Assembly: GCF_900250075.1 (NCBI RefSeq)
Contig: NZ_LT977070.1
Location: 2,116,734 to 2,180,733 of the forward strand
Direction: 5' to 3'
DNA from: Cupriavidus taiwanensis
GTDB lineage: Bacteria; Pseudomonadota; Gammaproteobacteria; Burkholderiales; Burkholderiaceae
Length of the DNA stretch: 64,000 nt
In this document: piece by piece, positions 48,299-55,668 of the stretch
How the letters are laid out: each line of letters begins with the position of its first letter
Position numbering within the stretch: position 1 is the stretch's first letter
Position numbers and translations under genes: made by a program
Notes under the pieces: model-generated
Database searches by the model: none
Told to the model about the DNA's origin: nothing
Seen by the model: only the letters and a program-made list of their open reading frames with translations

Positions 48299-49780
48299 TC
48301 AGGCCGCCGGCGCCGGACGCGGCCGGATGCGCCAGGCCGCCAGCATCGCGCTGGCGATCACCACGCCCACCGCGAGGAAGGTCTCGTCGAAGGCGCGGAT
48401 GCGCGCCGCCTGGAGCGCGCTGTCGCCGAGCTGGCCCAGCAGTGCGCCATGCTCGGCCAGGCGCCACTGCAGCCCCACCCCCGCCAGGCTCACGCCGATG
48501 GCGCCGCCCAGTTGCCGCAGGAAGTTGATGCAGCTGGAACCCTGCGCGATCAGCGTGAAGTCCACGCCGCGCATCGCGCCCAGTGTCAGCGATGGCAGGA
48601 TGCAGCCCAGGCCGATCCGCCCCAGCACCGCCAGCGCCACCAGCACCAGGTAGGGCGTGGCGCGCGAGCTCAGTGCCATCAGCAGGAACGACAACGACAG
48701 CAGCGCCAGCCCGAACGACACCTGCACATGCGGCGGGATCCGGTGCGTGAAGCGCCCCGCCGCCGCAATCGTCAGCGCCAGCATCACGCCCGCCGGGAAC
48801 AGCACCAGGCCGGCGCGCGACGGGGTGTATTCCAGCGCCATCTGCATATAGACCGGCAACAGGTAGGTCGAGCCAAACAGGCCCGCGCCATAGATGAAGG
48901 CCACCACCGCCCCGGCCGCGAACTGCCGGTAGCTGTACAGCCGCATATTCATCAGCGGGTACGCCGCGCGCAGCTGCCACATCACGAAGGCCGCCAGCAT
49001 CAGCACGCCGAAGCCCGTCAGCGCCAGGCCCGCGGCGACGCTCTCGCGCATCTCGACCACGCCGTTGAGCAGGCTGACAGTGGCGAGGCCGGCCAGGCCC
49101 AGCCCGCGCCAGTCCAGCGGCTGGCGCTCGCCCATCATGATCGAGTCCACCGCCATGAAGCGGCGCGCCATCAGCACCGCCAGCAGCGTCAGCGGCACCA
49201 CCACGAAGAAGATCGAGCGCCAGCCGAAGGCCTCGACCAGGAAGCCGCCCAGGCTGGGCCCCAGCGCCGGCGCCAGCACCACGCCGAAGCCGAACATGCT
49301 GATCGCCTTGCCCTGCTCGCGCTCTTCAAACACCCGCAGGATCAGGATATTGGGCAGCGGCTGCATGATGCCCGCGGCGATGCCCTCGGCCACGCGCATG
49401 GCGATCATCACGCCGTAGTTGGGCGAGAAACCGCCCACCAGCCCGCCCGCGCCCAGCAGCAGCGACGCGCCCAGGAAGGTGCGCCGCAGCCCGTAGCGAT
49501 TCAGCAGCCAGGGGGTCAGCAGCATCGACATGGTCATCGCGATCATGAAGCTGGCCGCGACCCATTGCGCGCGCTCCTGCCCCAGCACGAAATGCCGGCT
49601 CAGGTCGGGAATCGCCACATTGACGATGGTGGACGAGACGATCGACGAGATCGTGCCCAGCATCAGCGTCGCCAGCACCAGCCAGCGCAGCCGTTCGCCA
49701 TAGCGCTCGCGCAGCGACTGCCGGGTCGGCAGATCCGACCGCTGGCCGGAACCTTCCGGCGTGGCGGGGCCCTCGCTCAC
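48299..49780 (-). CDS. DHA2-family MFS multidrug exporter (EmrB-like)
   Basis: 493 aa, 14 membrane helices, proton-driven drug exporter class. N-terminal helix LVLATLMLGTISSIVSSTIVNVAIPDLSRHF, motif A-like RYGLRRTFLGASLLLGAGGL, and antiporter motif C FGFGVVLAPALGPSLGGFLVEAFGW. No EmrA adaptor gene accompanies it. GTG start overlaps the SRPBCC gene stop by four bases (GTGA). Ends 21 bases from the convergent acyl-CoA-binding gene without a clear terminator. Confidence 0.88.
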   Translation of the reverse strand: MSEGPATPEGSGQRSDLPTRQSLRERYGERLRWLVLATLMLGTISSIVSSTIVNVAIPDLSRHFVLGQERAQWVAASFMIAMTMSMLLTPWLLNRYGLRRTFLGASLLLGAGGLVGGFSPNYGVMIAMRVAEGIAAGIMQPLPNILILRVFEEREQGKAISMFGFGVVLAPALGPSLGGFLVEAFGWRSIFFVVVPLTLLAVLMARRFMAVDSIMMGERQPLDWRGLGLAGLATVSLLNGVVEMRESVAAGLALTGFGVLMLAAFVMWQLRAAYPLMNMRLYSYRQFAAGAVVAFIYGAGLFGSTYLLPVYMQMALEYTPSRAGLVLFPAGVMLALTIAAAGRFTHRIPPHVQVSFGLALLSLSFLLMALSSRATPYLVLVALAVLGRIGLGCILPSLTLGAMRGVDFTLIAQGSSCINFLRQLGGAIGVSLAGVGLQWRLAEHGALLGQLGDSALQAARIRAFDETFLAVGVVIASAMLAAWRIRPRPAPAA

Positions 49781-50253
49781 CCGAGCCGCCCGGTGTCGGC
49801 GATCTCGCGGATCTTGCGGACGGTGTCGATGTCGGCCGCGTGGTACGCGGACTTGACGATCTCGGCGTAGCGGTCGTCGCCGCTGGCGTCGACGGCCGGC
49901 ATGGTGGTGTCATAAATAAAGCGCAGCAGCAGCGCGCCCGGACCCGGGGTCTCGATCGCCATGGTCAGCGTGCCGCCGGCATGCTCGGCGGTGGCCGCGG
50001 TCTCATAGCGCACCAGACGGCGCGGCTCGTAGACCACGTGATCCTCGATCGAGGCCTCGCCGAAATGCAGCACCCGGTCGATCCAGTTGTCGCCACGGCC
50101 CACCACTTCGGCGCGGTCCAGGCCCAGCACGAAAAGCTCGGGAGATTCGGCGCGCAGCACCAGGCCCTGCCACACCTGCTCGGCCGTCAGCGGTTCCAGC
50201 TGCGGGTTGCCCGGATCATTGATCTCCACCAAGTGCTCAAAACGCAACTTCAC
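49777..50253 (-). CDS. SRPBCC/DUF1857-like ligand-binding protein
   Basis: 158 aa START/Bet v1-like fold by sequence pattern: LRFEHLVEINDPGNPQLEPLTAEQVWQGLVLRAESPELF, DNWIDRVLHFGEASIEDHVVYE and a long C-terminal helix (YAEIVKSAYHAADIDTVRKIREIADTG). This matches DUF1857 proteins, which probably bind a hydrophobic small molecule. Translationally coupled to the downstream exporter, so it may sense or carry the exported compound; that is inference. Confidence 0.75.
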   Translation of the reverse strand: MKLRFEHLVEINDPGNPQLEPLTAEQVWQGLVLRAESPELFVLGLDRAEVVGRGDNWIDRVLHFGEASIEDHVVYEPRRLVRYETAATAEHAGGTLTMAIETPGPGALLLRFIYDTTMPAVDASGDDRYAEIVKSAYHAADIDTVRKIREIADTGRLG

Positions 50254-50416
50254 TCTCCCATTTGCGATAAGTCGATATTATGAAGTCTCCGCGTATTCGC
50301 GAGTCCTTTTTGTCTGCGCACTGCAACATTGTGCCGACCCTGGCCCTCTCGGATATCGGCCAGACTCGCGTCGGCTGGAGCCCCCCGCGTGAACGCCGCG
50401 CCCGGCTGCAACATCA

Positions 50417-50439
50417 CTCCTGACAGCAGCTGTCAGGAG
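50417..50439. promoter_or_regulatory. Perfect 23-bp palindrome upstream of the VOC gene
   Basis: Arms CTCCTGACAG and CTGTCAGGAG (10 of 10 paired) around the centre CAG, ending 51 bases before the VOC gene start, in the gap divergent with the SRPBCC-exporter pair. It could be an operator for a TetR/MarR-type regulator or a leader hairpin. Confidence 0.5.
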
Positions 50440-50490
50440 GCCCGGCGCACAATGCGGCCGCTTTCACACGGAACGCTGCAGGAGGCTGCG

Positions 50491-50898
50491 ATGGAGTTGC
50501 TGATCAATATCGATGTCGACGACCTGGCGCGCGGCATCGATTTCTACGCGCATGGATTGGGGCTGCGGCTGGGCCGCAAGCTGTTCGACGGTTCCGTCGC
50601 CGAGATGCTGGGCGGCAATGCCCCGATCTACCTGCTCGCCAAGCCCGCGGGCACGCGCACGACCACGCGCGCCGCGACCCGGCGCGACTATCGCCGTCAC
50701 TGGACCCCGGTTCACCTCGATTTCGTCGTCGCCGACCTCGAGCAGGCCATCGAACGCGCGCTCGAGGCCGGCGCCGAGATCGAGGACTGGCCCCAGGAAT
50801 TCGCCTGGGGCCGGCAGGCCACGCTGTCGGACCCGTTCGGGCACGGGCTGTGTTTTATCGAATGGAAGGGCCAGGGCTACGGAGCTGTCGCCAACTGA
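50491..50898 (+). CDS. VOC-family (glyoxalase-like) protein
   Basis: 135 aa, paired beta-alpha-beta-beta-beta fold of the vicinal oxygen chelate superfamily: MELLINIDVDDLARGIDFYAHGLGLRLGRKLFDG, then VHLDFVVADLEQAIERALEAGAEIEDWPQEFAWGRQATLSDPFGHGLCFIEWKG. Possible metal ligands are His in PVHLDF and Glu in CFIEWK. Could be a lyase, dioxygenase or antibiotic-binding protein. The ATG is preceded by GGAGG. Immediately upstream is a 23-bp palindrome. Confidence 0.82.
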   Translation: MELLINIDVDDLARGIDFYAHGLGLRLGRKLFDGSVAEMLGGNAPIYLLAKPAGTRTTTRAATRRDYRRHWTPVHLDFVVADLEQAIERALEAGAEIEDWPQEFAWGRQATLSDPFGHGLCFIEWKGQGYGAVAN

Positions 50899-51010
50899 TT
50901 CGGGCGTACCGCGCGGCGCGGGCGTTTTCGGACAATTCGCCTGTTGCCGGCTGCGCCGGGATGTCACATTTCCATGCAGCGTCGTGCCTGCCTGTTTCCT
51001 TGATGCCCGC

Positions 51011-51050
51011 GGTGTAATAACATTGTGCTGACGCCAGTACTGGCTACACC
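51011..51050 (+). promoter_or_regulatory. Probable mazEF promoter/operator
   Basis: Nested inverted repeats: GGTGTA (51011-51016) with TACACC (51045-51050), and a perfect 12-bp palindrome GCCAGTACTGGC (51033-51044). AT-rich TAATAACAT at 51015-51023 can provide the -10. This is the layout expected for autoregulation by MazE. Confidence 0.5.
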
Positions 51051-51064
51051 ATGAGCAACAAGAC

Positions 51065-51313
51065 ATGAAGGCAACGATCCGCAAGATGGGCAACTCGCAA
51101 GGTGTCCTGATTCCCAAGGCAATCCTGGCACAGCTGGGTCTGGAGAATGAAGTGGAAATGGAAATCGTGAATGACACGCTGGTGCTGCGCCGGCCCCGGC
51201 AGGCACCGCGGCAAGGCTGGGCCGAAGCCAGCCGGCAGATCGCCGCGGACGGCGACGACACCCTGGTGCTGGGCGAGCTGCCCAACGCCGACGACGCGGA
51301 GCTCAAATGGTAG
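51065..51313 (+). CDS. mazE: MazE-like antitoxin (AbrB/SpoVT fold)
   Basis: 82 aa. The N-terminal swapped-hairpin DNA-binding domain (MKATIRKMGNSQGVLIPKAILAQLGLENEVEMEIVNDTLVLRR) is followed by an acidic C-terminal tail that would wrap MazF (AADGDDTLVLGELPNADDAELKW). No Shine-Dalgarno precedes the ATG. Instead a five-codon mini-frame (MSNKT, starting 51051) ends in a TGA overlapping the ATG, so initiation may be coupled. Overlaps mazF by seven bases. Type II toxin-antitoxin system. Confidence 0.9.
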   Translation: MKATIRKMGNSQGVLIPKAILAQLGLENEVEMEIVNDTLVLRRPRQAPRQGWAEASRQIAADGDDTLVLGELPNADDAELKW

Positions 51314-51627
51314 CGCGTGGCGATGTCTGGCTGGTCGCGCTCGATCCCACCGTCGGCAGCGAGATCGAGAAGACGCGCCCCTGCGTCATCCTGTCGCCGC
51401 CCGAGATGCATGACTACCTGCGCACGGTAACGGTCGCGCCGATGACCACCGGCAGCCGGCCGGCACCGTTTCGCATACCGGTGACGTTCCAGCGCAAGAC
51501 CGGCCTGATCCTGCTGGACCAGCTGCGCACCGTCGACAAGTCGCGGCTGGTGAAGCGCGCGGGCGGCCTGAGCGACCGGACCGTGGCAGACACCTTGCGT
51601 ACCTTGCGCGAATTGTTTGCGGACTGA
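51307..51627 (+). CDS. mazF: MazF-like toxin (mRNA interferase)
   Basis: 106 aa, PemK/MazF fold: MVARGDVWLVALDPTVGSEIEKTRPCVILSPPEMHDYLRTVTVAPMTTG. The conserved Arg in KTRPCVI and Thr in APMTTG are expected catalytic residues. The C-terminus GLILLDQLRTVDKSRLVKRAG is the usual MazF tail. Ribonuclease cutting single-stranded mRNA at short motifs; the recognised site cannot be predicted. Starts inside the end of mazE, so the antitoxin is made first. Confidence 0.92.
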   Translation: MVARGDVWLVALDPTVGSEIEKTRPCVILSPPEMHDYLRTVTVAPMTTGSRPAPFRIPVTFQRKTGLILLDQLRTVDKSRLVKRAGGLSDRTVADTLRTLRELFAD

Positions 51628-51828
51628 GCCGCGGCGCCGGGGCATTAAATGCCGGCACGCGGCCGCTGGCTGGCTTCATAAGCTTATGAAAAAGAAATAG
51701 ACGCCAGAATCGTCCGCGCCGCGCCATCCGGACGCAATTGCGTTAATCTGTGCCCTCGCTCCGGACAGGCGATCCCTGCCCCTGCGATTGCCTCTCACTC
51801 GCCACACAACAAGATCTTCACCATTCCT

Positions 51829-52638
51829 ATGCGCACGTCTTTCATCAAGCGTCTGGCGGCAGCTGTGTCCGCCGTGGGTTTTATCGCCGCCGGCAGTGCC
51901 GGGGCCCAGGAACAGACCATCCGTGTCGGCACGGTCAGCGGGCCGGACGCCGAAGTCTGGCAAGTGGTCCAGAAGGTGGCCAAGCGCAATGGCCTGAACG
52001 TGAAGGTGGTCGAGTTCAACGACTACGTGCAGCCCAACGCCGCGCTCGACGCCGGCGACCTCGACGCCAACAGCTTCCAGCACCAGCCGTACCTGGACAG
52101 CCAGGTGAAGCAGCGCGGCTACAAGATGCAGAGCGTGGGCTACACCTATATCTCGCCGCTGGGCATCTACTCGAAGAACCTGAAGTCGCCCAAGGACCTG
52201 CCGCAGGGCGCCAAGGTGGCGGTGCCCAACGACCCCTCCAATGAAAACCGCGCGCTGCTGCTGCTGCAGGCGCAAGGCGTGATCAAGCTGAAGGCCGGCG
52301 CCGGCACCAACGGTTCCAATGCCACGCCGCTGGACGTGGCCGAGAACCCCAAGAAGCTGAAGCTCGTCGAACTGGACGCGGCCCAGCTGGCGCGCGCGCT
52401 GCCCGATGTCGGCGCCGCCGTGATCAACACCAACTACGCGCTCGCCGCAGGCCTGCAGCCGACCAAGGACGCGATCGCGCTGGAAGACATCCACAGCCCG
52501 TACGCCAACATCATCGTGGTGCGCACCCAGGACAAGGACAAGCCGTGGGTCAAGAAGCTGGTGGCCGCGTACCAGTCCGAAGACGTGCGCCAGTTCATGA
52601 AGGCGCAGTACAAGGGCGCGATGGTGCCGTCGTTCTGA
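51829..52638 (+). CDS. MetQ/NlpA-family substrate-binding protein, orphan
   Basis: 269 aa. Signal peptide IKRLAAAVSAVGFIAAGSAGA, cleavage after about residue 26 (AGA-QEQ). Mature pattern TIRVGTVSGPDAEVWQVVQKVAKRNGLNVKVVEFNDYVQPNAALDAGDLDANSFQHQPYL is that of D/L-methionine-binding MetQ. Two oddities: no lipobox cysteine (most MetQ are lipoproteins) and no metN/metI next to it. It may feed a transporter encoded elsewhere or bind another ligand. Single-gene unit between mazF and tRNA-Leu. Confidence 0.88.
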   Translation: MRTSFIKRLAAAVSAVGFIAAGSAGAQEQTIRVGTVSGPDAEVWQVVQKVAKRNGLNVKVVEFNDYVQPNAALDAGDLDANSFQHQPYLDSQVKQRGYKMQSVGYTYISPLGIYSKNLKSPKDLPQGAKVAVPNDPSNENRALLLLQAQGVIKLKAGAGTNGSNATPLDVAENPKKLKLVELDAAQLARALPDVGAAVINTNYALAAGLQPTKDAIALEDIHSPYANIIVVRTQDKDKPWVKKLVAAYQSEDVRQFMKAQYKGAMVPSF

Positions 52639-52710
52639 TTGCCGACGCGCGCCGCGATCGCTGCTGAGCACGGTCGTTAAAGTTTTTTTACACGGCGCCC
52701 GCGCAAGGGC

Positions 52711-52738
52711 TTGCAAATTCCGCCGCCTTCGGTAGAAT
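52711..52738 (+). promoter_or_regulatory. tRNA-Leu promoter
   Basis: TTGCAA (52711-52716) and TAGAAT (52733-52738) spaced by 16 bases, with the -10 ending 16 bases before the mature tRNA. Confidence 0.7.
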
Positions 52739-52754
52739 TCGCGGCTCACCACCT

Positions 52755-52841
52755 GCCCAGGTGGCGGAATTGGTAGACGCACTAGGTTCAGGTCCTAGCG
52801 GTGGCAACACTGTGGAGGTTCGAGTCCTCTCCTGGGCACCA
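52755..52841 (+). tRNA. tRNA-Leu (anticodon CAG)
   Basis: 87-nt class II tRNA. Acceptor GCCCAGG/CCTGGGC (52755-52761 with 52831-52837), D-arm region GGCGGAATTGGTAGACGC, anticodon stem CTAGG/CCTAG with loop TTCAGGT giving CAG (reads CUG), a long variable arm (CGGTGGCAACACTGT), T-loop TTCGAGT, and encoded ACCA end. Own promoter and terminator. Confidence 0.98.
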
Positions 52842-52847
52842 CAATTC

Positions 52848-52880
52848 AAAAAAGGTCTGCGCATGCAGGCCTTTTTTCTT
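52848..52880 (+). terminator. Intrinsic terminator of tRNA-Leu
   Basis: 13-bp stem with one G-U pair (52848-52860 with 52865-52877), loop GCAT, A-rich left side and TTTTTTCTTTT on the right. Confidence 0.88.
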
Positions 52881-52884
52881 TTCC

Positions 52885-52991
52885 GCCCAGGAAGAAAAGC
52901 GCTTGAGCGCTTTTCGCGAGGACGAGAAGGGCTGCGCTTGCAAGCGCAGCCGGGGTCGCGCATGCGTGACCGAGTCCTCTCCTGGGCACCA
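52885..52991 (+). ncRNA. Degenerate tRNA-Leu-derived, tRNA-like element
   Basis: Starts with a second GCCCAGG (52885-52891) and ends with an exact 21-base copy (52971-52991) of the tRNA-Leu 3' end including ACCA, so a perfect 7-bp acceptor stem can form. The body is not a tRNA. It holds a perfect 22-base hairpin (52894-52915, arms GAAAAGCGCT/AGCGCTTTTC), then GAGGAC (52918-52923), which can pair with GTCCTC (52974-52979) as an extended T-stem enclosing a perfect 22-base palindrome (52930-52951, arms of 11) and a 16-base one (52955-52970). An intrinsic terminator follows. No anticodon arm. Either a transcribed tRNA-like RNA or a decayed duplicate or attachment scar. Confidence 0.5.
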
Positions 52992-53002
52992 GAGTTTCAG
53001 GC

Positions 53003-53038
53003 AAAGGCCCGCACGACAGTGCGGGCCTTTTGCTTTTG
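53003..53038 (+). terminator. Intrinsic terminator after the tRNA-like element
   Basis: Perfect 12-bp stem AAAGGCCCGCAC/GTGCGGGCCTTT (53003-53014 and 53019-53030) with a 4-base loop, followed by TGCTTTTGC. The sequence differs from the tRNA-Leu terminator, so it is not a simple copy. Confidence 0.85.
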
Positions 53039-53150
53039 CAGCGTCGTAACCTCTCTCTCCTTCGCCTCCGGGCTACCGATCGCATACAGTAGTTCCATCC
53101 ACAGGCCACGGCCCAGCCACGCCTGTTCCGCGTCATAACGGAGAACTACC

Positions 53151-54707
53151 GTGGGCAAACTGCAAGAGCGTCGCCGTTTCCTGGGAGCCGCGCTGGGCGG
53201 CCTGCTGGTCCCCGCGCTGCCGGCGTGCGGCGGCGACGACGACGAACCGCCCAAGCCCACGCCACCCGAGCCGGTTCCTCCGGCGCAGATTACCCAGGCC
53301 ATCGCGCAACTGGACCAGCTGGTCGCGGACCTGATGGCGAGTTCACGCGTACCCGGGATGGCGGTCGCGGTGGTGCGCGGCAACCAGACTGTTTACGCCA
53401 AGGGCTTTGGGCGCCGGCTGGTGACCGATCCCGCGCCGGTCGATGCCGACACCGTGTTCCAGCTGGCCTCGGTGTCGAAGTCCATCGGCGCCACGGTGGT
53501 CGCGCGCCAGGTCGGGCGCGGCGGCATCAGCTGGGATACGCCGGTGCGCACGCACCTGCCCTGGTTCACGCTGGCCGATGCCGAGGTGTCGGCGGCCGTC
53601 ACCATCGGCGATCTCTACGCCCACCGCTCCGGCCTGCCGGACCACGCCGGCGACCGTCTCGAGGACATCGGCTACGACCGCCAGCAAGTGCTGACGCGCC
53701 TGCGCTTCATGCCGCTGCATCCGTTCCGCGCGGTCTACGCGTACACCAACTTCGGCATGACCGCCGCCGCCGAAGCGGTTGCCGTCGCCGCCGGCACCGA
53801 CTGGGCCACGCTGTCGGAACAGGCGCTGTACCAGCCCCTGGGCATGACGCGCACCAGTTCGCGCTTTGCCGACTATGCCGCGCGCGACAACCGCGCGCTC
53901 GGCCACGTGCGGGTCAACGGCAACTGGGTGCAGGGATCGACGCGGATGCCCGATGCGCAATCGGCGGCGGGCGGCGTCAGTGCGTCGGTCAACGACATGG
54001 CGAAATGGCTGACGATGCTGCTCGCCAAGGGCGAGTTCGGCGGGCAGCGGGTGGTCGATGCCGCCGCGCTGGCGCCCGCGATAAGTCCGCAAATGCAGAG
54101 CAACCCGCCCGCCGGCGAGCGCCCTGCCGGCTACTATGGCTATGGCTTCAATGTCGGCACCACCGAACTGGGCCTGACCTCGCTCAACCACTCCGGCGCC
54201 TTCGCCCTTGGCGTCGCCACCAGCTTCATGGCGGTACCAGAACTAAACCTGGCCATCGTGACGCTGACCAACGCGCAGCCCATCGGCGTGCCGGAAACCC
54301 TGAGCGCCCAGTTCTTCGACCTGGCGCAATTCGGCGCCATCCGCCGCGACTGGGGCAAGCTCTACGGCGATGCGCTGGCACCGCTGCTGGAGCCGGAAGG
54401 CCGGCTGGTGGGACAGCCGCGCCCGGCCAATCCGCTGCCGGCGCGTGCGCTGTCGGCCTACACCGGCACCTACCGCAACGACTACTATGGTCCGCTGCAG
54501 GTCGCCGACCAGGGCGGCACGCTGGTGATGACGCTGGGCGCGACGCCGCTGGTGCTGCCGCTGAGCCACTGGGACGGCGATATCTTCACCTTCACGCTCG
54601 CCAATGAAAACGCCATGCCGGGCACGATCTCGCAGGCCGCGTTTTCCAGCGACCGCGTCTGGCTGGAGTTCTACGACCATGAGGGCCTCGGCATGTTTGT
54701 GCGCTAG
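53151..54707 (+). CDS. Serine hydrolase of the class C beta-lactamase/PBP family, exported lipoprotein
   Basis: 518 aa. The N-terminus has twin arginines (QERRRFLGAALGGLLVPA) and then a lipobox-like LPAC (Cys26), so probably Tat-exported and lipidated. The catalytic domain has Ser107-x2-Lys110 in LASVSKSIG, Tyr198-x-Asn200 in YAYTNFG, and HSG in LNHSGAFALG replacing KTG. The C-terminal 130 residues resemble the DUF3471 beta-domain (LSAYTGTYRNDYYGPLQVADQGG). Likely an esterase or D-aminopeptidase on peptides rather than a resistance enzyme. GTG start after CGGAG. The MBL lipoprotein follows 73 bases later. Confidence 0.87.
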   Translation: MGKLQERRRFLGAALGGLLVPALPACGGDDDEPPKPTPPEPVPPAQITQAIAQLDQLVADLMASSRVPGMAVAVVRGNQTVYAKGFGRRLVTDPAPVDADTVFQLASVSKSIGATVVARQVGRGGISWDTPVRTHLPWFTLADAEVSAAVTIGDLYAHRSGLPDHAGDRLEDIGYDRQQVLTRLRFMPLHPFRAVYAYTNFGMTAAAEAVAVAAGTDWATLSEQALYQPLGMTRTSSRFADYAARDNRALGHVRVNGNWVQGSTRMPDAQSAAGGVSASVNDMAKWLTMLLAKGEFGGQRVVDAAALAPAISPQMQSNPPAGERPAGYYGYGFNVGTTELGLTSLNHSGAFALGVATSFMAVPELNLAIVTLTNAQPIGVPETLSAQFFDLAQFGAIRRDWGKLYGDALAPLLEPEGRLVGQPRPANPLPARALSAYTGTYRNDYYGPLQVADQGGTLVMTLGATPLVLPLSHWDGDIFTFTLANENAMPGTISQAAFSSDRVWLEFYDHEGLGMFVR

Positions 54708-54780
54708 CCCGCTGCGTTGCATAGGGATCCGGTATCGGTCCGGCATCGATCCGGCATCGATCCACTCACGGAGGAAGGAC

Positions 54781-55659
54781 ATGCTCAGACACCTTGCGAG
54801 GATGCTCGCCGCCGTCATCACGCTCACCGCCCTGCTCGGCGCCTGTGCCGCGCCCACGCCGCCGGCGGACGCCCCGCGCCCGGTAACGCCCGGCCAGCCC
54901 ACCGCGGGCAAGGCCGAAGTGCTGTGGCTGGGCCAGGCCGCCACGCGCATCACCACGCCGGGCGGCAAGGTCATCGTGATCGACCCATGGCTGACCAACA
55001 ATCCCAAGACCCCGCCCGGCTTCAAACAGCTGCCCGCGCTCGGCAAGGTCGACCTGATCCTCGTCACGCATGCCCACAACGACCACCTCGGCGACACCCC
55101 CGCGCTGGCCCGGCTGACCAACGCGCCGGTGTACAACGGCGGCGGCCTGGGCCGGGCGCTGGTCAGTCTCGGCCTGGTCCCGGAGGCGCAGGTGCAGCGC
55201 TTCGGCAAGAGCGGCACGGTGATGCCGTTTGGCCCGGCGGGCCCGAAGATCACGGCGGTGCATGCGGAACACTCGTCGGAACTGGCGCTGAAGAACCCGG
55301 CCACCGGCAAGGACGAGACCCACTACGGCGGCGAGCCGGTCGGCTACGTCATCGAACTGGAGAACGGCTTCCGCATCTGGCACATGGGCGATACCGGGCT
55401 GTTCGGCGACATGCGCCTGATCGGCGAGATCTACAAGCCGGATCTGGTGCTGATCCCGATCGGCGGGCATTCCACCATGGGACCACAGGATGCCGCGATC
55501 GCCGTGCGCGACCTGATCCGGCCGCGCTTCGCCATTCCGATCCACTACCAGACCTCGCCGCAAGCGAGCGGCACGCCGGAGCAATTCAAGGCGGCGCTCG
55601 GTACTGGTGCCGCGGCAAGCGTGATCGTGCCGCAGCCCGGAGAGAAGGTCGACTTCTGA
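54781..55659 (+). CDS. Metallo-beta-lactamase-fold lipoprotein hydrolase
   Basis: 292 aa. Lipoprotein signal LARMLAAVITLTALLGAC (lipid on Cys22). MBL fold with metal motif THAHNDHLGD (His97, His99, Asp101, His102), a further ligand Asp in WHMGDTGLFGDM and His in IPIHYQTSP. The domain is like the UPF0173 hydrolases (VLWLGQAATRITTPGGKVIVIDPWL). Substrate unknown. Strong ribosome-binding site GGAGGAAGGAC before the ATG. Probably in a unit with the preceding serine hydrolase; both would act outside the inner membrane. Confidence 0.87.
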   Translation: MLRHLARMLAAVITLTALLGACAAPTPPADAPRPVTPGQPTAGKAEVLWLGQAATRITTPGGKVIVIDPWLTNNPKTPPGFKQLPALGKVDLILVTHAHNDHLGDTPALARLTNAPVYNGGGLGRALVSLGLVPEAQVQRFGKSGTVMPFGPAGPKITAVHAEHSSELALKNPATGKDETHYGGEPVGYVIELENGFRIWHMGDTGLFGDMRLIGEIYKPDLVLIPIGGHSTMGPQDAAIAVRDLIRPRFAIPIHYQTSPQASGTPEQFKAALGTGAAASVIVPQPGEKVDF

Positions 55660-55668
55660 GCGCCGGCG

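Noticed and set aside
53151..54707. Beta-lactam resistance gene
   Set aside because: It has the SxxK and YxN motifs of the fold, but HSG replaces KTG and a lipoprotein signal and C-terminal DUF3471-like domain are present; more like an esterase/peptidase.
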